In this document: in pieces, positions 55,888 through 64,000 of the stretch | Position numbering within the stretch: the first letter of the stretch is position 1 | Layout: the number at the start of each line of letters is the position of its first letter | DNA from: JAJFJD01 sp965228975 | GTDB taxonomy: Bacteria > Pseudomonadota > Alphaproteobacteria > UBA8366 | Direction of reading: 5' to 3' | Assembly (NCBI GenBank): GCA_965228975.1 | Contig: OZ245851.1 | Coordinates: 2,604,001-2,668,000, forward strand | Length of the DNA: 64,000 nt | The notes under the pieces: generated by a model | Database searches by the model: none | Seen by the model: only the letters and a program-made list of their open reading frames with translations | What the model was told of the DNA's origin: nothing | Translations under genes and position numbers: made by a program

Positions 55888-56676
55888 ATGGCAAAAATCA
55901 AGGCAGCGCGCGGAAAGCGCTCCCCGGCGGGAAAGCGCCGCCGCGGCCCCAAGGGAAACGCGGCAGGGCATTGGCTCTACGGCCACCATGCGGTCGCCGC
56001 GGCCCTCCAAAATCCGGCCCGGCAGGTCACCCGGCTGCTCGCGACCCCTCAAGCGGCCGAGCGCCTTCGGGCGGCATGCCCGGACGCCAAACCGGAAACC
56101 GCCGAGCGCGGTTTGATTGAGTCGCTGCTGCCGGAAGGGGCCGTCCATCAGGGCGTAGCCCTCCAAGCCTCCCCTCTCCCGTCGCCCGCCTTGGAGGATG
56201 TGGCCGCCGCCATTTCCGGGTCCGGATTGCTTCTCGTATTGGACCAAGTCACCGATCCCCAGAATGTCGGCGCCATCCTGCGCAGCGCCGCCGCCTTCGG
56301 CGCGCGCGCCCTGATCATGCCGGAACGGCACGCCCCGCCCGTGACCGGCGCCCTCGCCAAAGCGGCGAGCGGCGCGCTGGAACATGTCCCGCTCGTGACC
56401 GTGACCAATCTCGACCGCGGCCTGAAAACCCTCAAACAAGCGGATTTCTGGATTCTCGGGCTCGACGCGGAAGCCGACACCTCGATCGCCGACACGACGA
56501 TCGACGGTAAGCTGGTGCTGGTCCTCGGCGCGGAAGGGGCCGGCCTTCGGCGCTTGACCGCGGAGCGCTGCGATCTCCTCCTGCGGCTGCCCATGTCCGG
56601 ACCGATCCCCAGCCTGAACGTCTCGGCGGCCGCGGCCGTCGCCCTGTATGCCCTGTCCGTCCGCCTCAACGCGTGA
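55888..56676 (+). CDS. rlmB: 23S rRNA (guanosine-2'-O-)-methyltransferase RlmB
   Basis: A 262-residue SPOUT methyltransferase modifying a 23S rRNA guanosine. After a basic N-terminal stretch (KRSPAGKRRRGPKG) comes the substrate domain (LYGHHAVAAALQNPARQVTRLLAT) and the knotted domain with NVGAILRSAAAFGA, LVLGAEGAGLRRLT and LPMSGPIPSLNVSAAAAVALY. ATG 55888 has AAGG nine bases upstream; GTG 55861 is an alternative. It diverges from tRNA-Tyr across a 176-bp gap. Confidence 0.93.
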   Translation: MAKIKAARGKRSPAGKRRRGPKGNAAGHWLYGHHAVAAALQNPARQVTRLLATPQAAERLRAACPDAKPETAERGLIESLLPEGAVHQGVALQASPLPSPALEDVAAAISGSGLLLVLDQVTDPQNVGAILRSAAAFGARALIMPERHAPPVTGALAKAASGALEHVPLVTVTNLDRGLKTLKQADFWILGLDAEADTSIADTTIDGKLVLVLGAEGAGLRRLTAERCDLLLRLPMSGPIPSLNVSAAAAVALYALSVRLNA

Positions 56677-56684
56677 GGAATGCC

Positions 56685-57911
56685 ATGTTCGCCGACGATA
56701 AATGCTACGTCACCCACCTGGAATGCAGCGCCACGGGCGAAAAGCATGATGCCGACACCCTTCAGACGATTTCGCGGGCGGGCAAACCGCTTTTGGTGCG
56801 CTACGACCTGGGTCGGGTGAAGCCACGCCTGACGAAGGAGCGGCTGGCGGAACGGCCGGCCGAGATGTGGCGCTACCGGGAACTGCTGCCGATGCGCAGC
56901 GCCTCGGACATCGTTAGCCTTGGCGAACCGATGACCCCGCTGATCCCCCTGCCCGGCATGGCCCGACGGCTCGGCGGTGGCGAAGTCCTGGTCAAGGACG
57001 AGGGCCGCATGCCGACCGGCAGCTTCAAGGCGCGCGGGCTGGCCGTCGCCGTCGCGATGCTGAAATCCTTCGGCGTGACCCGGGCCGCCATGCCGACCGC
57101 CGGAAACGCGGGCGCCGCCCTCGCCGCCTATTGCAGCCGCGCCGGGATCGAGACCTTCGTCTTCTGCCCGGAAGACGCGCCGGAGGTCACCGTCCGCGAG
57201 ATCGCCCTGCAAGGCGCCAAGACCTGGCGGGTCAACGGCCTGATCAACCATTGCGGCGCCATCGTCGCAGCCGGTACCGACGAGATGGGATGGTACGACG
57301 TCTCGACCCTGAAGGAGCCCTACCGGATCGAAGGGAAGAAGACGATGGGTCTGGAGATCGCCGAGCAGCTCGGCTGGGAGGTGCCCGACGTGATCTTCTA
57401 CCCGACCGGTGGCGGGACCGGCCTGATCGGCATGTGGAAAGCGTTCGAGGAACTGGCCGCCCTCGGCCTGATCGGGGACAAACGGCCGCGCATGGTCGCC
57501 GTTCAATCGACCCGCTGCGGCCCGCTGGTCAAAGCCTTCGACGAGGGCCATAGCGAGGTCGTGGAACCCTGGGACCCGGTCACGACCGACCTGCACGGCG
57601 TGCGCGTTCCGAAACCCTTCGGTGATTTCCTGTGTCTCCAGGTGATGCGCGACAGCGGCGGCTTCGGGTCGGCGGTCGACGACGACGAGGTCGCCGAGGC
57701 CCGGCTCGAGGTGGCGCGGCACGACGGCGTGCATCTGGGCCCGGAAGGCACCGCCTGTTTCGTCGCCTATCGGCAGGAGCTGAAGCGCGGCCGGGTCGAT
57801 CCGATAGACCGCGTCGTCTTGTTCAACTGCGCCAGCGGCCTTAAATCGGAGATGCCGCCGATGACCCGTCATCTGGACCGGCACGCGAAGATCGATTTTA
57901 AGAGTCTCTAA
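56685..57911 (+). CDS. Threonine synthase (PLP fold type II) with degenerate zinc ribbon
   Basis: A 408-residue enzyme expected to make threonine from O-phosphohomoserine. The PLP Lys is in MPTGSFKARGLAVAVAML (near residue 113), the phosphate-binding loop is YPTGGGTGLIGMWKAF, and the C-terminal VVLFNCASGLKSEMPP closes the cofactor pocket. N-terminally, relatives carry a four-cysteine zinc ribbon; here only the first Cys (LECSATGEK) remains. ATG 56685 has GAGGA upstream; a GTG at 56673 overlapping the rlmB stop is possible. Another fold-type-II enzyme of the same shape cannot be fully excluded. Confidence 0.85.
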   Translation: MFADDKCYVTHLECSATGEKHDADTLQTISRAGKPLLVRYDLGRVKPRLTKERLAERPAEMWRYRELLPMRSASDIVSLGEPMTPLIPLPGMARRLGGGEVLVKDEGRMPTGSFKARGLAVAVAMLKSFGVTRAAMPTAGNAGAALAAYCSRAGIETFVFCPEDAPEVTVREIALQGAKTWRVNGLINHCGAIVAAGTDEMGWYDVSTLKEPYRIEGKKTMGLEIAEQLGWEVPDVIFYPTGGGTGLIGMWKAFEELAALGLIGDKRPRMVAVQSTRCGPLVKAFDEGHSEVVEPWDPVTTDLHGVRVPKPFGDFLCLQVMRDSGGFGSAVDDDEVAEARLEVARHDGVHLGPEGTACFVAYRQELKRGRVDPIDRVVLFNCASGLKSEMPPMTRHLDRHAKIDFKSL

Positions 57912-58018
57912 AACCCTGCCGTCCTAGTCTGCCGACCGATCCGATCCGGCCCCTAATGAAGGGCTGGACAGGCCGGGGCCGCCGGAGTAGAGGATGGCCC
58001 GTCAACGATGATGCCAGT

Positions 58019-58094
58019 GCCCGTGTAGCTCAGTTGGTAGAGCAGGGGTTTTGTAAACCTCAGGTCGGGAGTTCGAGTCTCTCCGCGGGCACCA
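58019..58094 (+). tRNA. tRNA-Thr(TGT)
   Basis: A 76-nt tRNA with encoded CCA; acceptor GCCCGTG/CGCGGGC (one T-G pair), anticodon loop TTTGTAA giving TGT, T loop TTCGAGT. Confidence 0.97.
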
Positions 58095-58132
58095 TATCTC
58101 CAATCCGAAAATCAGATACCAGCGCCGGCCGC

Positions 58133-59851
58133 TCAGACTTGGCCGGCCCGGACCAATCGGCCGGGCAACGCGCCGGTATGCTCGCCATTCTCGAAGACCG
58201 TCTCTCCGGCGACGAAGGTGGCGACGTAACCGTCCGCCCCCTGCACCAGACGCTGGCCGCCCGCCGGCAAATCCTGCACGAGACGGGGTGCGTGAATTTT
58301 AAGGCCGGCATGGTCAATCACGTTGATATCGGCGCGAAGTCCCGGCGCCAACCGTCCCCGGTCGGACAAGCCGAAGAAGTCCGCCGTTTCCGAGGTCTGC
58401 GCCTTCACCACCGTTTCCAGCGGTATGCGCGGCCCGCGGCTGCGGTCGCGCGCCCAATGGGTCAGCAGATAGGTGGGCATGCTGGCATCGACGACCGACC
58501 CGCAATGCGCGCCGCCGTCGCTGAGGGCCGACAGCGTCGCCGGATCCATCAGCAATTCGCGCGTCGAGTCGAGGTTGCCGTCCACATAGTTGGAGACCGG
58601 GCAGTATAGAAACCGGTCCAGCCCTTCGACGATGTAGTCGTAAGCGACCTCTTCGGCGGTCCGGTTGCTGCGCGACGCGATGGTTTCGACGCAGCGGTCC
58701 TCGGACGGCTCGTAATCCACGTCGGGACCGAAGGTATACATCCGATGCCACATGGTCGTCGCGCGCACCCGCGACGGCGATAGCCGGGCCATCGCGGCGT
58801 CCGATAGGGGCGACTTTAGGATGCGGTCGCGGACCTCCGGGTCGCGCATGCGGCCAAGCCGGTCCTCGGGCGAAAGGTCACGCAATTCCTGAAAAGCCTC
58901 ACGCGCCGAGAACGGGGTCAGCGTCGCCCCCACGCCGAGCAATACGCCGACAGGACGGCAGGCAACCTGCGCCGCCACCGGCGCCCCCGCCTCGCGCGCC
59001 TTGTGGATACCATCGAGCAACCGCCGCCACCGGCCGGGATCATAGGCGCCGTGCGTGATGAGGAACCACACGGGACGGCCGGTCTTCCGGGCGAGGTCGG
59101 CGACCCAGGCAAGCTCCCCTTCTTCGTCGTCGAAATCGCTGTTCATTCCGAACGCGCCATAGTCGAACTTCCCGAGGCAGGACCCGATGCCGATCAGCTC
59201 ATCGACCTCGGAATACCGGCCCGGGACGAAATCGCCGGTCAGGGTCTTATGCGAGTCGGTGCGCGAGGTCGTAAACCCGAAGGCCCCGGCGGCCATCGCT
59301 TCCTCTGTCAGATCACGCATCGCCGCGATGTCGTCGGCGGTTGCCGGTTCGCGCCGGATGGCGCGCTCGCCCATGACGTAAACGCGGAGCGGGTTGTGCG
59401 CGATCTGCGCCGCCACATCGATCGTGCGGGGCTGACGCTCCAACGCATCCAGAAATTCCGGAAAGCTTTCCCAGTCATAGCGGACCCCCTCGGCCAACGC
59501 AGTACCGGGAATCTCCTCGATCGCTTCCATGAGATCGATGAGTTCCTGATGGTCCTCCCGCCGCACCGGCGCGAAACCGACGCCGCAGTTGCCGAACATG
59601 GCCGTCGTCACGCCGTGCCAGGACGAGGGGGCGAGAATCGGATCCCAGGTTGCCTGCCCATCGTAATGCGTATGGACATCGACCCATCCGGGTGCGACCA
59701 ACAGGCCGTCGGCATCGATTTCCCGACGCCCGGGACCGGCCTTGCCGCCGACCGACGCAATGCGCCCGTCGTCGATCGCGATATCGCCCGTATAGGGTTC
59801 CCCGCCGTCACCGTCGACAATCGTCCCGCCGCGAATCACCGTCTCGTGCAT
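58133..59851 (-). CDS. D-aminoacylase/N-acyl-D-amino-acid deacylase-type amidohydrolase
   Basis: A 572-residue metal-dependent amidohydrolase. The metal-binding HTHYDGQATWDP (His60, His62) and FGNCGVGFAP (Cys89) are the D-aminoacylase signatures; a GAFGFTTSR stretch, HGAYDPGRW and the late SDGGAHCGSVVDASMPTYLLTHW hold further metal and catalytic residues. The C-terminal beta domain closes with GLRADINVIDH and VAGETVFENGEHTGALPGRLVR. The N-acyl substrate is unknown. It faces tRNA-Thr convergently and has a 240-bp or longer upstream region shared with the rightward small unit. Confidence 0.85.
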   Translation of the reverse strand: MHETVIRGGTIVDGDGGEPYTGDIAIDDGRIASVGGKAGPGRREIDADGLLVAPGWVDVHTHYDGQATWDPILAPSSWHGVTTAMFGNCGVGFAPVRREDHQELIDLMEAIEEIPGTALAEGVRYDWESFPEFLDALERQPRTIDVAAQIAHNPLRVYVMGERAIRREPATADDIAAMRDLTEEAMAAGAFGFTTSRTDSHKTLTGDFVPGRYSEVDELIGIGSCLGKFDYGAFGMNSDFDDEEGELAWVADLARKTGRPVWFLITHGAYDPGRWRRLLDGIHKAREAGAPVAAQVACRPVGVLLGVGATLTPFSAREAFQELRDLSPEDRLGRMRDPEVRDRILKSPLSDAAMARLSPSRVRATTMWHRMYTFGPDVDYEPSEDRCVETIASRSNRTAEEVAYDYIVEGLDRFLYCPVSNYVDGNLDSTRELLMDPATLSALSDGGAHCGSVVDASMPTYLLTHWARDRSRGPRIPLETVVKAQTSETADFFGLSDRGRLAPGLRADINVIDHAGLKIHAPRLVQDLPAGGQRLVQGADGYVATFVAGETVFENGEHTGALPGRLVRAGQV

Positions 59852-60092
59852 TGTCTTCTCCCAACACTTAATCTTCGGGGATCACCAGTCAGCCCGCTCC
59901 GCACAACCGACAGTGTACTATGTTCCCGTCATTCTACTGAAATGCGCGCCGGCGCCGGCCAGCGGCGGACATCCGGAACATGGATAAACACCTCGGCCCG
60001 GAACACCTGCGAAAAGCGAGTCGCGCTTGACTTTTCCAGCGACTCACCGCGATTCTCTCCGGATGGATCAACAATCGAAAGGAGGTGGTCGA
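59852..60092. other. Intergenic region between the amidohydrolase and the small rightward unit
   Basis: No gene seen. It should contain the leftward amidohydrolase promoter and the rightward start for the small ORF. GAGTCGC (60018-60024) pairs with GCGACTC (60039-60045), and a TTGACT at 60027-60032 lies in that loop with only a weak -10 (GATTCT, 18 bp on). Confidence 0.4.
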
Positions 60093-60173
60093 ATGTCTAA
60101 ACCCTTGGTGACGGTGTTCGCCGTGAAGGCGATGGTGAGTGGATTGGACAACGACGCTTCGATCATGCTCTGA
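60093..60173 (+). CDS. Small ORF, 26 codons, with very strong Shine-Dalgarno
   Basis: ATG 60093 to TGA 60173; the peptide begins MSKPLVTVFAVKAMVSG and ends DNDASIML. It is preceded by GAAAGGAGGTG (60077-60087), an 11-base perfect complement to the 16S rRNA 3' end, five bases before the ATG. No family is recognised; the middle is mildly hydrophobic. It sits alone between two leftward genes and is followed by hairpins and a rightward terminator, so it is likely a leader peptide or small protein on its own transcript rather than chance. Confidence 0.5.
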   Translation: MSKPLVTVFAVKAMVSGLDNDASIML

Positions 60174-60282
60174 CGCTTCGCTGACACAAGCGAACATATG
60201 CACACGCGGCCCCCTAAGATGCCGCGGTGCCACCAAACGGTTTCAACCCTCGCCGCCCCTCACCGGGCGGCGTTTTTTTTTG
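60174..60282 (+). terminator. Hairpin tail and strong intrinsic terminator of the small rightward unit
   Basis: After the small ORF, TTCGCT pairs with AGCGAA, then CAC-GCGGC pairs with GCCGC-GTG. The terminator proper is CGCCGCCC (60251-60258), loop CTCACC, GGGCGGCG (60265-60272), then ten T residues (60273-60282). It points rightward, away from both neighbouring leftward genes, so it must end a rightward transcript that starts in this interval. Confidence 0.75.
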
Positions 60283-60296
60283 GAAACGGGCGGGAC

Positions 60297-63200
60297 TTAG
60301 CGAACCGGACGGTCACTGACGAGCGAGTTGTGGATCCAGCCGGTCTTGCCCTTGGCGGTTCGGATGCGGACCCAATTCGCCTGCTTTTCGATCCGCCGAA
60401 TCGTGGCGCCCTGTTGCACCACGCCGACGACCTTCGCCTCCATCGACGGCCCGCCGCGCATATTCACCGCGCTGGATCGCAGGTAGACCAAGGATGCGCC
60501 GCCGCCCCCGCCGCCGCTTGTCGTCGCGGAACCACCGGAGCCGCCGGAACCGCCCTTGCCGAAGGACTCGACCTTGGCGGCGATCGTCGAACTCAACGGC
60601 CCTAGCCCGCCGAGCATCGGTTTCACATGCGGATAGAGGAAAACACCGATAGCGATCACCGCCGCCAGCGCGGCTGCGCGTTTCAATCCGCGCGACCTGA
60701 GGACACCGAACGCCGCGCCGATACCCTCGGCGGTGCTGCGCGCCGTCACGCCGATCACCGTACCGGCCTTCTTTTCTTCCTCGGCGGGTGCATCGCGCAA
60801 TTGCCATTCGCTGCCGTCGATCCAGACCGGCTTGTGCGGGTCCGGCTGCGAATTTGCGGCGGGCGGCGTCTCGGCCAATTCGGGCTCGGCCGGTCCGACG
60901 GGCAACGGTGCGTCGGGCGCGGTATCCTTCGGAGCGGTATCCGACTCCGGAGCCTTCGGCGTTTCGTCCGGCGTAACGATCTCGGCCGGCGGTGGCGTGA
61001 CGGGCTCAGCCGCCGCCGAACCTTCCGGCCCGTCGCCGAGGCGTTTGTCGAATTCCGCCTGCCAATAGGCATCGCGATCGGCCAGGGCCTGTTTCTGGGC
61101 CGCTTCCCATTCACCACGCACGGCAGCGAGACGTGCTTCCTCTTCGGCGAGCCATTGCGCTCGTGAGGCTTGGAGCCGTTCTTCGAGTTCGATCTTCTGC
61201 AGACCGTCGCGCTCGGCAAGATATTCGATTTGGGATTCGTCCCAAGCAGACTTCGCAGCCTCTGCCCTTTTCTCTTCCTCGGCTTTCCAGGTCTGCTCCG
61301 CTTCTTCGAGGCGCGTTTCCATATCCTTGCGCCACAGCGCTTCGCGCTCCTCGAGGACCGCTGCCTGGGCTTCTTCCCATCCGGTCCGCGCCGCGGCAAG
61401 GCGCTGTTTCTCTTCGTCCTCGCGACCGGCGAGCGCGGCGTCGACTTCCGCTTGATGCGCGGCTTCCCATTCGGTCTTCGCATTCGCGACGGCGGTTTCA
61501 GTCGCCTGCGATACCGTCTGCTGAACCGCGTCCTCAACCTCCTGCGCCCATTCCGACCGGGCCGCGTTCAGCCGTTCCTCGATTTCTTTTTCGGTGCGCT
61601 GCTCGATTTCGGCGACCTTCTGCGCCAGATCGGCGGCGTTGTCGTCGCGCACCTTTTCCATTTGTTGGTTGTGTTCCGTTCGCAGGGCCTCCTTGAGCTC
61701 CTGCCGTGCCACCGATGCATCCGATTCCTTTGCGGCGAGCTCGGCCTGCACGGATTCCAATTCCGCCTGCACGGACTGAAGCTCTTGCGCCGCAGCGGCG
61801 GCGGCCTGCGCATGCTGTTCTTCGAGTTCGGCCGTCGACGCGGCCTGGGCTTCTTTTTCTTGCAGCGCCGACTCGGCAGCCTCCAAATCGGCGCGCAGCG
61901 ACTGCAACTCCGCTTGGGCGGCCTGCATCTCCTGCGCCGCGGCGGCAACAGACTGGGCATGTTTTTCTTCAAGCGCAGCGTTGGACGCGGTCTTCGCTTC
62001 CTGCTCCTGTAGCGCGACCTGCGCGGCAACCAGTTCGTCGCGCAGCGATTGCATGCGCTCTTCCAACCCGGCCAGATCACGGTCCCGATCCGCCAACGAC
62101 GATTGTGCCGCTTTCAGCTCGTCCCGCAGAGAATCGGCTTCCAGTTCCGCGGTCGAGACCACATCGGCCTCTTCAGAGGCATGTGCCGCCTTGATCTTAG
62201 TCAGTTGGTCGCGCAGCGCCTGCGCCTCTTCTTCAAGCTTGACGTTCTCGGCTCCGCGCTTGTCCAGGACCGATTGCGCCGCTTTCAATTCCTTTTGCAG
62301 CGCCTTGACGTGCTTCTCCATTTCGGCGCCCGTCGCGGCGTCGGAATTCGTCTTTTGCAGAGCCGCCTGCGCCACCGTCAGGTCGGCTTTTACCGACTCG
62401 AGTTTTTGCTCCAATGCCGAGATCGCTTTGGTCTGCTCGTGCGACAGATCATCGGCGCCCTCGAGTTTCACCAAGGCCGCCTCGGCCTGCTCGGCCCGCA
62501 GCGTCATTTCCGCCAATGCCTGCTTGGTGTAGGCGACCGCCTGCTCGGCCACGCGAGCCTTGGACTCGGCGGCATCGACCTGCGCCTTCATCGCCGACTT
62601 AGCGCCTTTCGCGTCCGCCTCGGTCTGCGCCGCCGCCACCGTTTCGAGTTCCTGAAGCTTTGCCGCCAGCTTCTTTATCTCCGCGTCGGCAGCCGCCTTC
62701 GCCTCCGCGACCTGCGCTTCGGTGTTGGCGGCCCACGCGGCTTCCGCCTCCTTGAGACGGCTGTCGTCATCACTTTCGTCACCGTCGACGCTCTGCAACG
62801 CTTCCATCACGCGCCGTTCGGTCTCGGCCGCCGCCTCTGCCTTGACCGCAGCGATCCTTGCCTCGGCTTCGGCCTGGAGACGTGCTTCGAGGGCCGCTAT
62901 TTCCGGGCGTGCCGCAGATTTCCGCGCCGCCGTCTTCCCGGAGCCGAGATCGCTCACGGCACCGCCGGCCGCCGCCTCCGGCGCGACATCCACATCGAAC
63001 AGCGCCAACGTGTTCGCGAAACCGTCTTCCACATTGACGACCCGAACGGCCAGGGAGTGTGGCGCGAAATCCGGTTCGGCCGGTTTGTAGAACAGATTGT
63101 CCAACTCGTCGGAATTGAGCGACCAAGTGCGATCGCCGTTGTTCTGACCCCTGGACAGTCGGGCGCCGGCCAGCAACCCCTCGACCTTGATGGAGATTCG

Positions 63201-63401
63201 CTCGCTACCGTTCCGTTCCGGAAGCTTGTCCGCGATCGACAGAGGCACACCAGGAGAGCTGGCGGCGGTTTTGGCGGCTTTCTTCTTTGCCGTCTTTGCG
63301 GGCTTAGCCGCGTTCGCCGCCGGTTTGGCAGCGCCCTTCGCCCCCTTGGGCGCGGCGGTTTTCGCCGGCTTGCTGGCTGCCGTGGAAGAACGACCGGACA
63401 T
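60297..63401 (-). CDS. Large coiled-coil membrane protein with histone-H1-like tail and C-terminal SH3b domain
   Basis: A 1034-residue protein, function unknown. Residues 1-50 are an Ala/Lys/Pro-rich tail of H1 or AlgP type. Residues about 55-140 (IKVEGLLAGARLSRGQNNGDRTWSLNSDELDNLF) resemble the GLPxGxxLSxGxxNGDGTWTL repeats of large adhesins. Residues about 155-840 are heptad-like, Ala/Glu/Gln/Lys-rich coiled coil; 840-890 is Pro/acidic linker. One membrane helix lies near 905-925 (AAALAAVIAIGVFLYPHV), then a Gly/Ser linker, then a bacterial SH3 domain (residues about 968-1034: VNMRGGPSMEAKVVGVVQQGATIRRI, WVRIRTAKGKTGWIHNSLV). The likely topology is coiled coil in the cytoplasm and SH3b in the periplasm, but no experiment is implied. 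Confidence 0.8.
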   Translation of the reverse strand: MSGRSSTAASKPAKTAAPKGAKGAAKPAANAAKPAKTAKKKAAKTAASSPGVPLSIADKLPERNGSERISIKVEGLLAGARLSRGQNNGDRTWSLNSDELDNLFYKPAEPDFAPHSLAVRVVNVEDGFANTLALFDVDVAPEAAAGGAVSDLGSGKTAARKSAARPEIAALEARLQAEAEARIAAVKAEAAAETERRVMEALQSVDGDESDDDSRLKEAEAAWAANTEAQVAEAKAAADAEIKKLAAKLQELETVAAAQTEADAKGAKSAMKAQVDAAESKARVAEQAVAYTKQALAEMTLRAEQAEAALVKLEGADDLSHEQTKAISALEQKLESVKADLTVAQAALQKTNSDAATGAEMEKHVKALQKELKAAQSVLDKRGAENVKLEEEAQALRDQLTKIKAAHASEEADVVSTAELEADSLRDELKAAQSSLADRDRDLAGLEERMQSLRDELVAAQVALQEQEAKTASNAALEEKHAQSVAAAAQEMQAAQAELQSLRADLEAAESALQEKEAQAASTAELEEQHAQAAAAAAQELQSVQAELESVQAELAAKESDASVARQELKEALRTEHNQQMEKVRDDNAADLAQKVAEIEQRTEKEIEERLNAARSEWAQEVEDAVQQTVSQATETAVANAKTEWEAAHQAEVDAALAGREDEEKQRLAAARTGWEEAQAAVLEEREALWRKDMETRLEEAEQTWKAEEEKRAEAAKSAWDESQIEYLAERDGLQKIELEERLQASRAQWLAEEEARLAAVRGEWEAAQKQALADRDAYWQAEFDKRLGDGPEGSAAAEPVTPPPAEIVTPDETPKAPESDTAPKDTAPDAPLPVGPAEPELAETPPAANSQPDPHKPVWIDGSEWQLRDAPAEEEKKAGTVIGVTARSTAEGIGAAFGVLRSRGLKRAAALAAVIAIGVFLYPHVKPMLGGLGPLSSTIAAKVESFGKGGSGGSGGSATTSGGGGGGASLVYLRSSAVNMRGGPSMEAKVVGVVQQGATIRRIEKQANWVRIRTAKGKTGWIHNSLVSDRPVR

Positions 63402-63511
63402 AGGTTGGCCTCAGCTAATGCGCTTAACGCGCTACCTTCACCTCAAGAGGTCCGGACACGACAAGCCAGGATCGTCGGCCGCCGTTTCCGCCCCTTTGCC
63501 TCGGCCTATTG

Positions 63512-63540
63512 TTGTAAACAACTCGTTAATAAAAGGTTCA
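63512..63540 (-). promoter_or_regulatory. Weak candidate promoter overlapping an inverted repeat, upstream of the coiled-coil gene
   Basis: Read leftward: TTGAAC, 17 bp, TTTACA. The -10 is poor. It overlaps the small inverted repeat GTTGT-AA-ACAAC (63510-63521), a possible operator. The remaining 63402-63645 gap shows no gene. Confidence 0.25.
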
Positions 63541-63645
63541 ACTACGGCAACTGAGATTGCCGAATTTCGACCTCAATAAACGGGAGATTTAGCTATTTGA
63601 TTACAGCGACTTACATCGCGACGCTGCCACGAAGATTCGGCGCCG

Positions 63646-64000
63646 TCAGGGGGCGCCGCGCGCGGGTTCCCCATCGACGCCTTTATAAAGCACATCCTGG
63701 CGGAATTTCATGATCCGGGCGTGCTCCGCGAGCGCAGCGGGATCCATATCCTGGGCCGGCGGCGTCTCATGCACGAAGTTGCCGTACCGGTCCTCGCCCC
63801 GCACCAACCAGGCACTGTCCTTGCCGCCGTTTTTTTGGCGCACGTGAGGCGCGATGTAGCGGATCGCGACACCGATCCGGCGATCGCCGGACATATTCGG
63901 CTCCGACGCGTGCACCGTCCGGACATGATGCAGTGAGATTTCACCGGGTTGAAGCTCGAGATACGCCGCCTCGGCATCATCCACATCGACGGCGATTTCC
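63646..64000 (-). CDS. Phytanoyl-CoA dioxygenase (PhyH) family protein, 5' end beyond window
   Basis: The frame is open to the right edge, 117 codons of the C-terminal part. LQPGEISLHHVRTVHASEPNMSGDRRIGVAIRYIAPHVR contains the distal iron-binding His and the 2-oxoglutarate-binding Arg expected of a PhyH-family Fe(II) dioxygenase. The HxD half lies outside. Substrate unknown. Confidence 0.82.
   Translation of the reverse strand, partial: EIAVDVDDAEAAYLELQPGEISLHHVRTVHASEPNMSGDRRIGVAIRYIAPHVRQKNGGKDSAWLVRGEDRYGNFVHETPPAQDMDPAALAEHARIMKFRQDVLYKGVDGEPARGAP

Noticed and set aside
56148..57884. A 578-codon leftward frame over rlmB and threonine synthase
   Set aside because: Both sense genes are clear; the antisense product is low-complexity Gly/Arg/His-rich with no motif.

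Overview
The window reads as chromosomal DNA of an alphaproteobacterium, most likely of the Rhodospirillales type. It is GC-rich. Supporting signs are an ATP12-type F1 assembly chaperone, a two-subunit biotin-dependent propionyl-CoA carboxylase, a MaeB malic enzyme carrying a phosphotransacetylase domain, a glnK-amtB pair, and the str, S10-spc-alpha and rif ribosomal/RNA polymerase clusters fused into one long block. The species cannot be named from the sequence alone.

Left part (1-23.3 kb): a malic enzyme gene cut by the window edge and a tRNA-Leu(GAG) face left. A short rightward group follows: lipB, a lipoprotein alpha/beta hydrolase, and a peroxiredoxin-like gene. That last gene contains an in-frame TGA exactly where relatives have the first redox cysteine, followed by a hairpin that fits a bacterial SECIS element. 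I read it as a selenoprotein (Sec at codon 83) whose leader also carries an intrinsic terminator just before the ribosome binding site. A long leftward series then covers acylphosphatase, pccA, a glycosyltransferase-methyltransferase fusion, a CmoB-like methyltransferase, threonine aldolase, a 2TM protein, pccB, ATP12, AsmA, a phosphoglycolate-phosphatase-like enzyme, an RluC-type pseudouridine synthase, the CrcB/Fluc fluoride channel, glnK and amtB. Next come a C45 peptidase, rarA and a DegP-type protease.

Centre (23.4-55.7 kb): about 32 kb of leftward translation and transcription genes. In transcription order: tRNA-Tyr, tRNA-Gly, tufB, tRNA-Trp, secE, nusG, rplKAJL, rpoBC, rpsL, rpsG, fusA, tufA, the S10 and spc genes, secY, adk, rpsM, rpsK, rpoA, rplQ. 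Sigma-70-like promoters are visible before tRNA-Tyr, before rpsL and before rpsM (TTGACA-16-TATAAT). The rpsL and rplJ leaders are about 300 nt and hairpin-rich. The two tuf genes differ by one silent base that I could find, with the similarity ending at the ORF edges.

Right part (55.8-64 kb): rlmB, a threonine synthase and tRNA-Thr(TGT) run rightward. A D-aminoacylase-type amidohydrolase runs leftward. A 445-bp interval then holds a rightward unit with an 11-base anti-SD match, a 26-codon ORF, several hairpins and a strong terminator. A 1034-residue coiled-coil membrane protein with a histone-H1-like N-terminal tail and a C-terminal SH3b domain follows, then the 3' part of a phytanoyl-CoA-dioxygenase-family gene cut by the right edge.

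The strongest candidates for new biology are the UxxC peroxiredoxin-like selenoprotein with its attenuator-like leader and the small rightward RNA/peptide unit near 60.1 kb.
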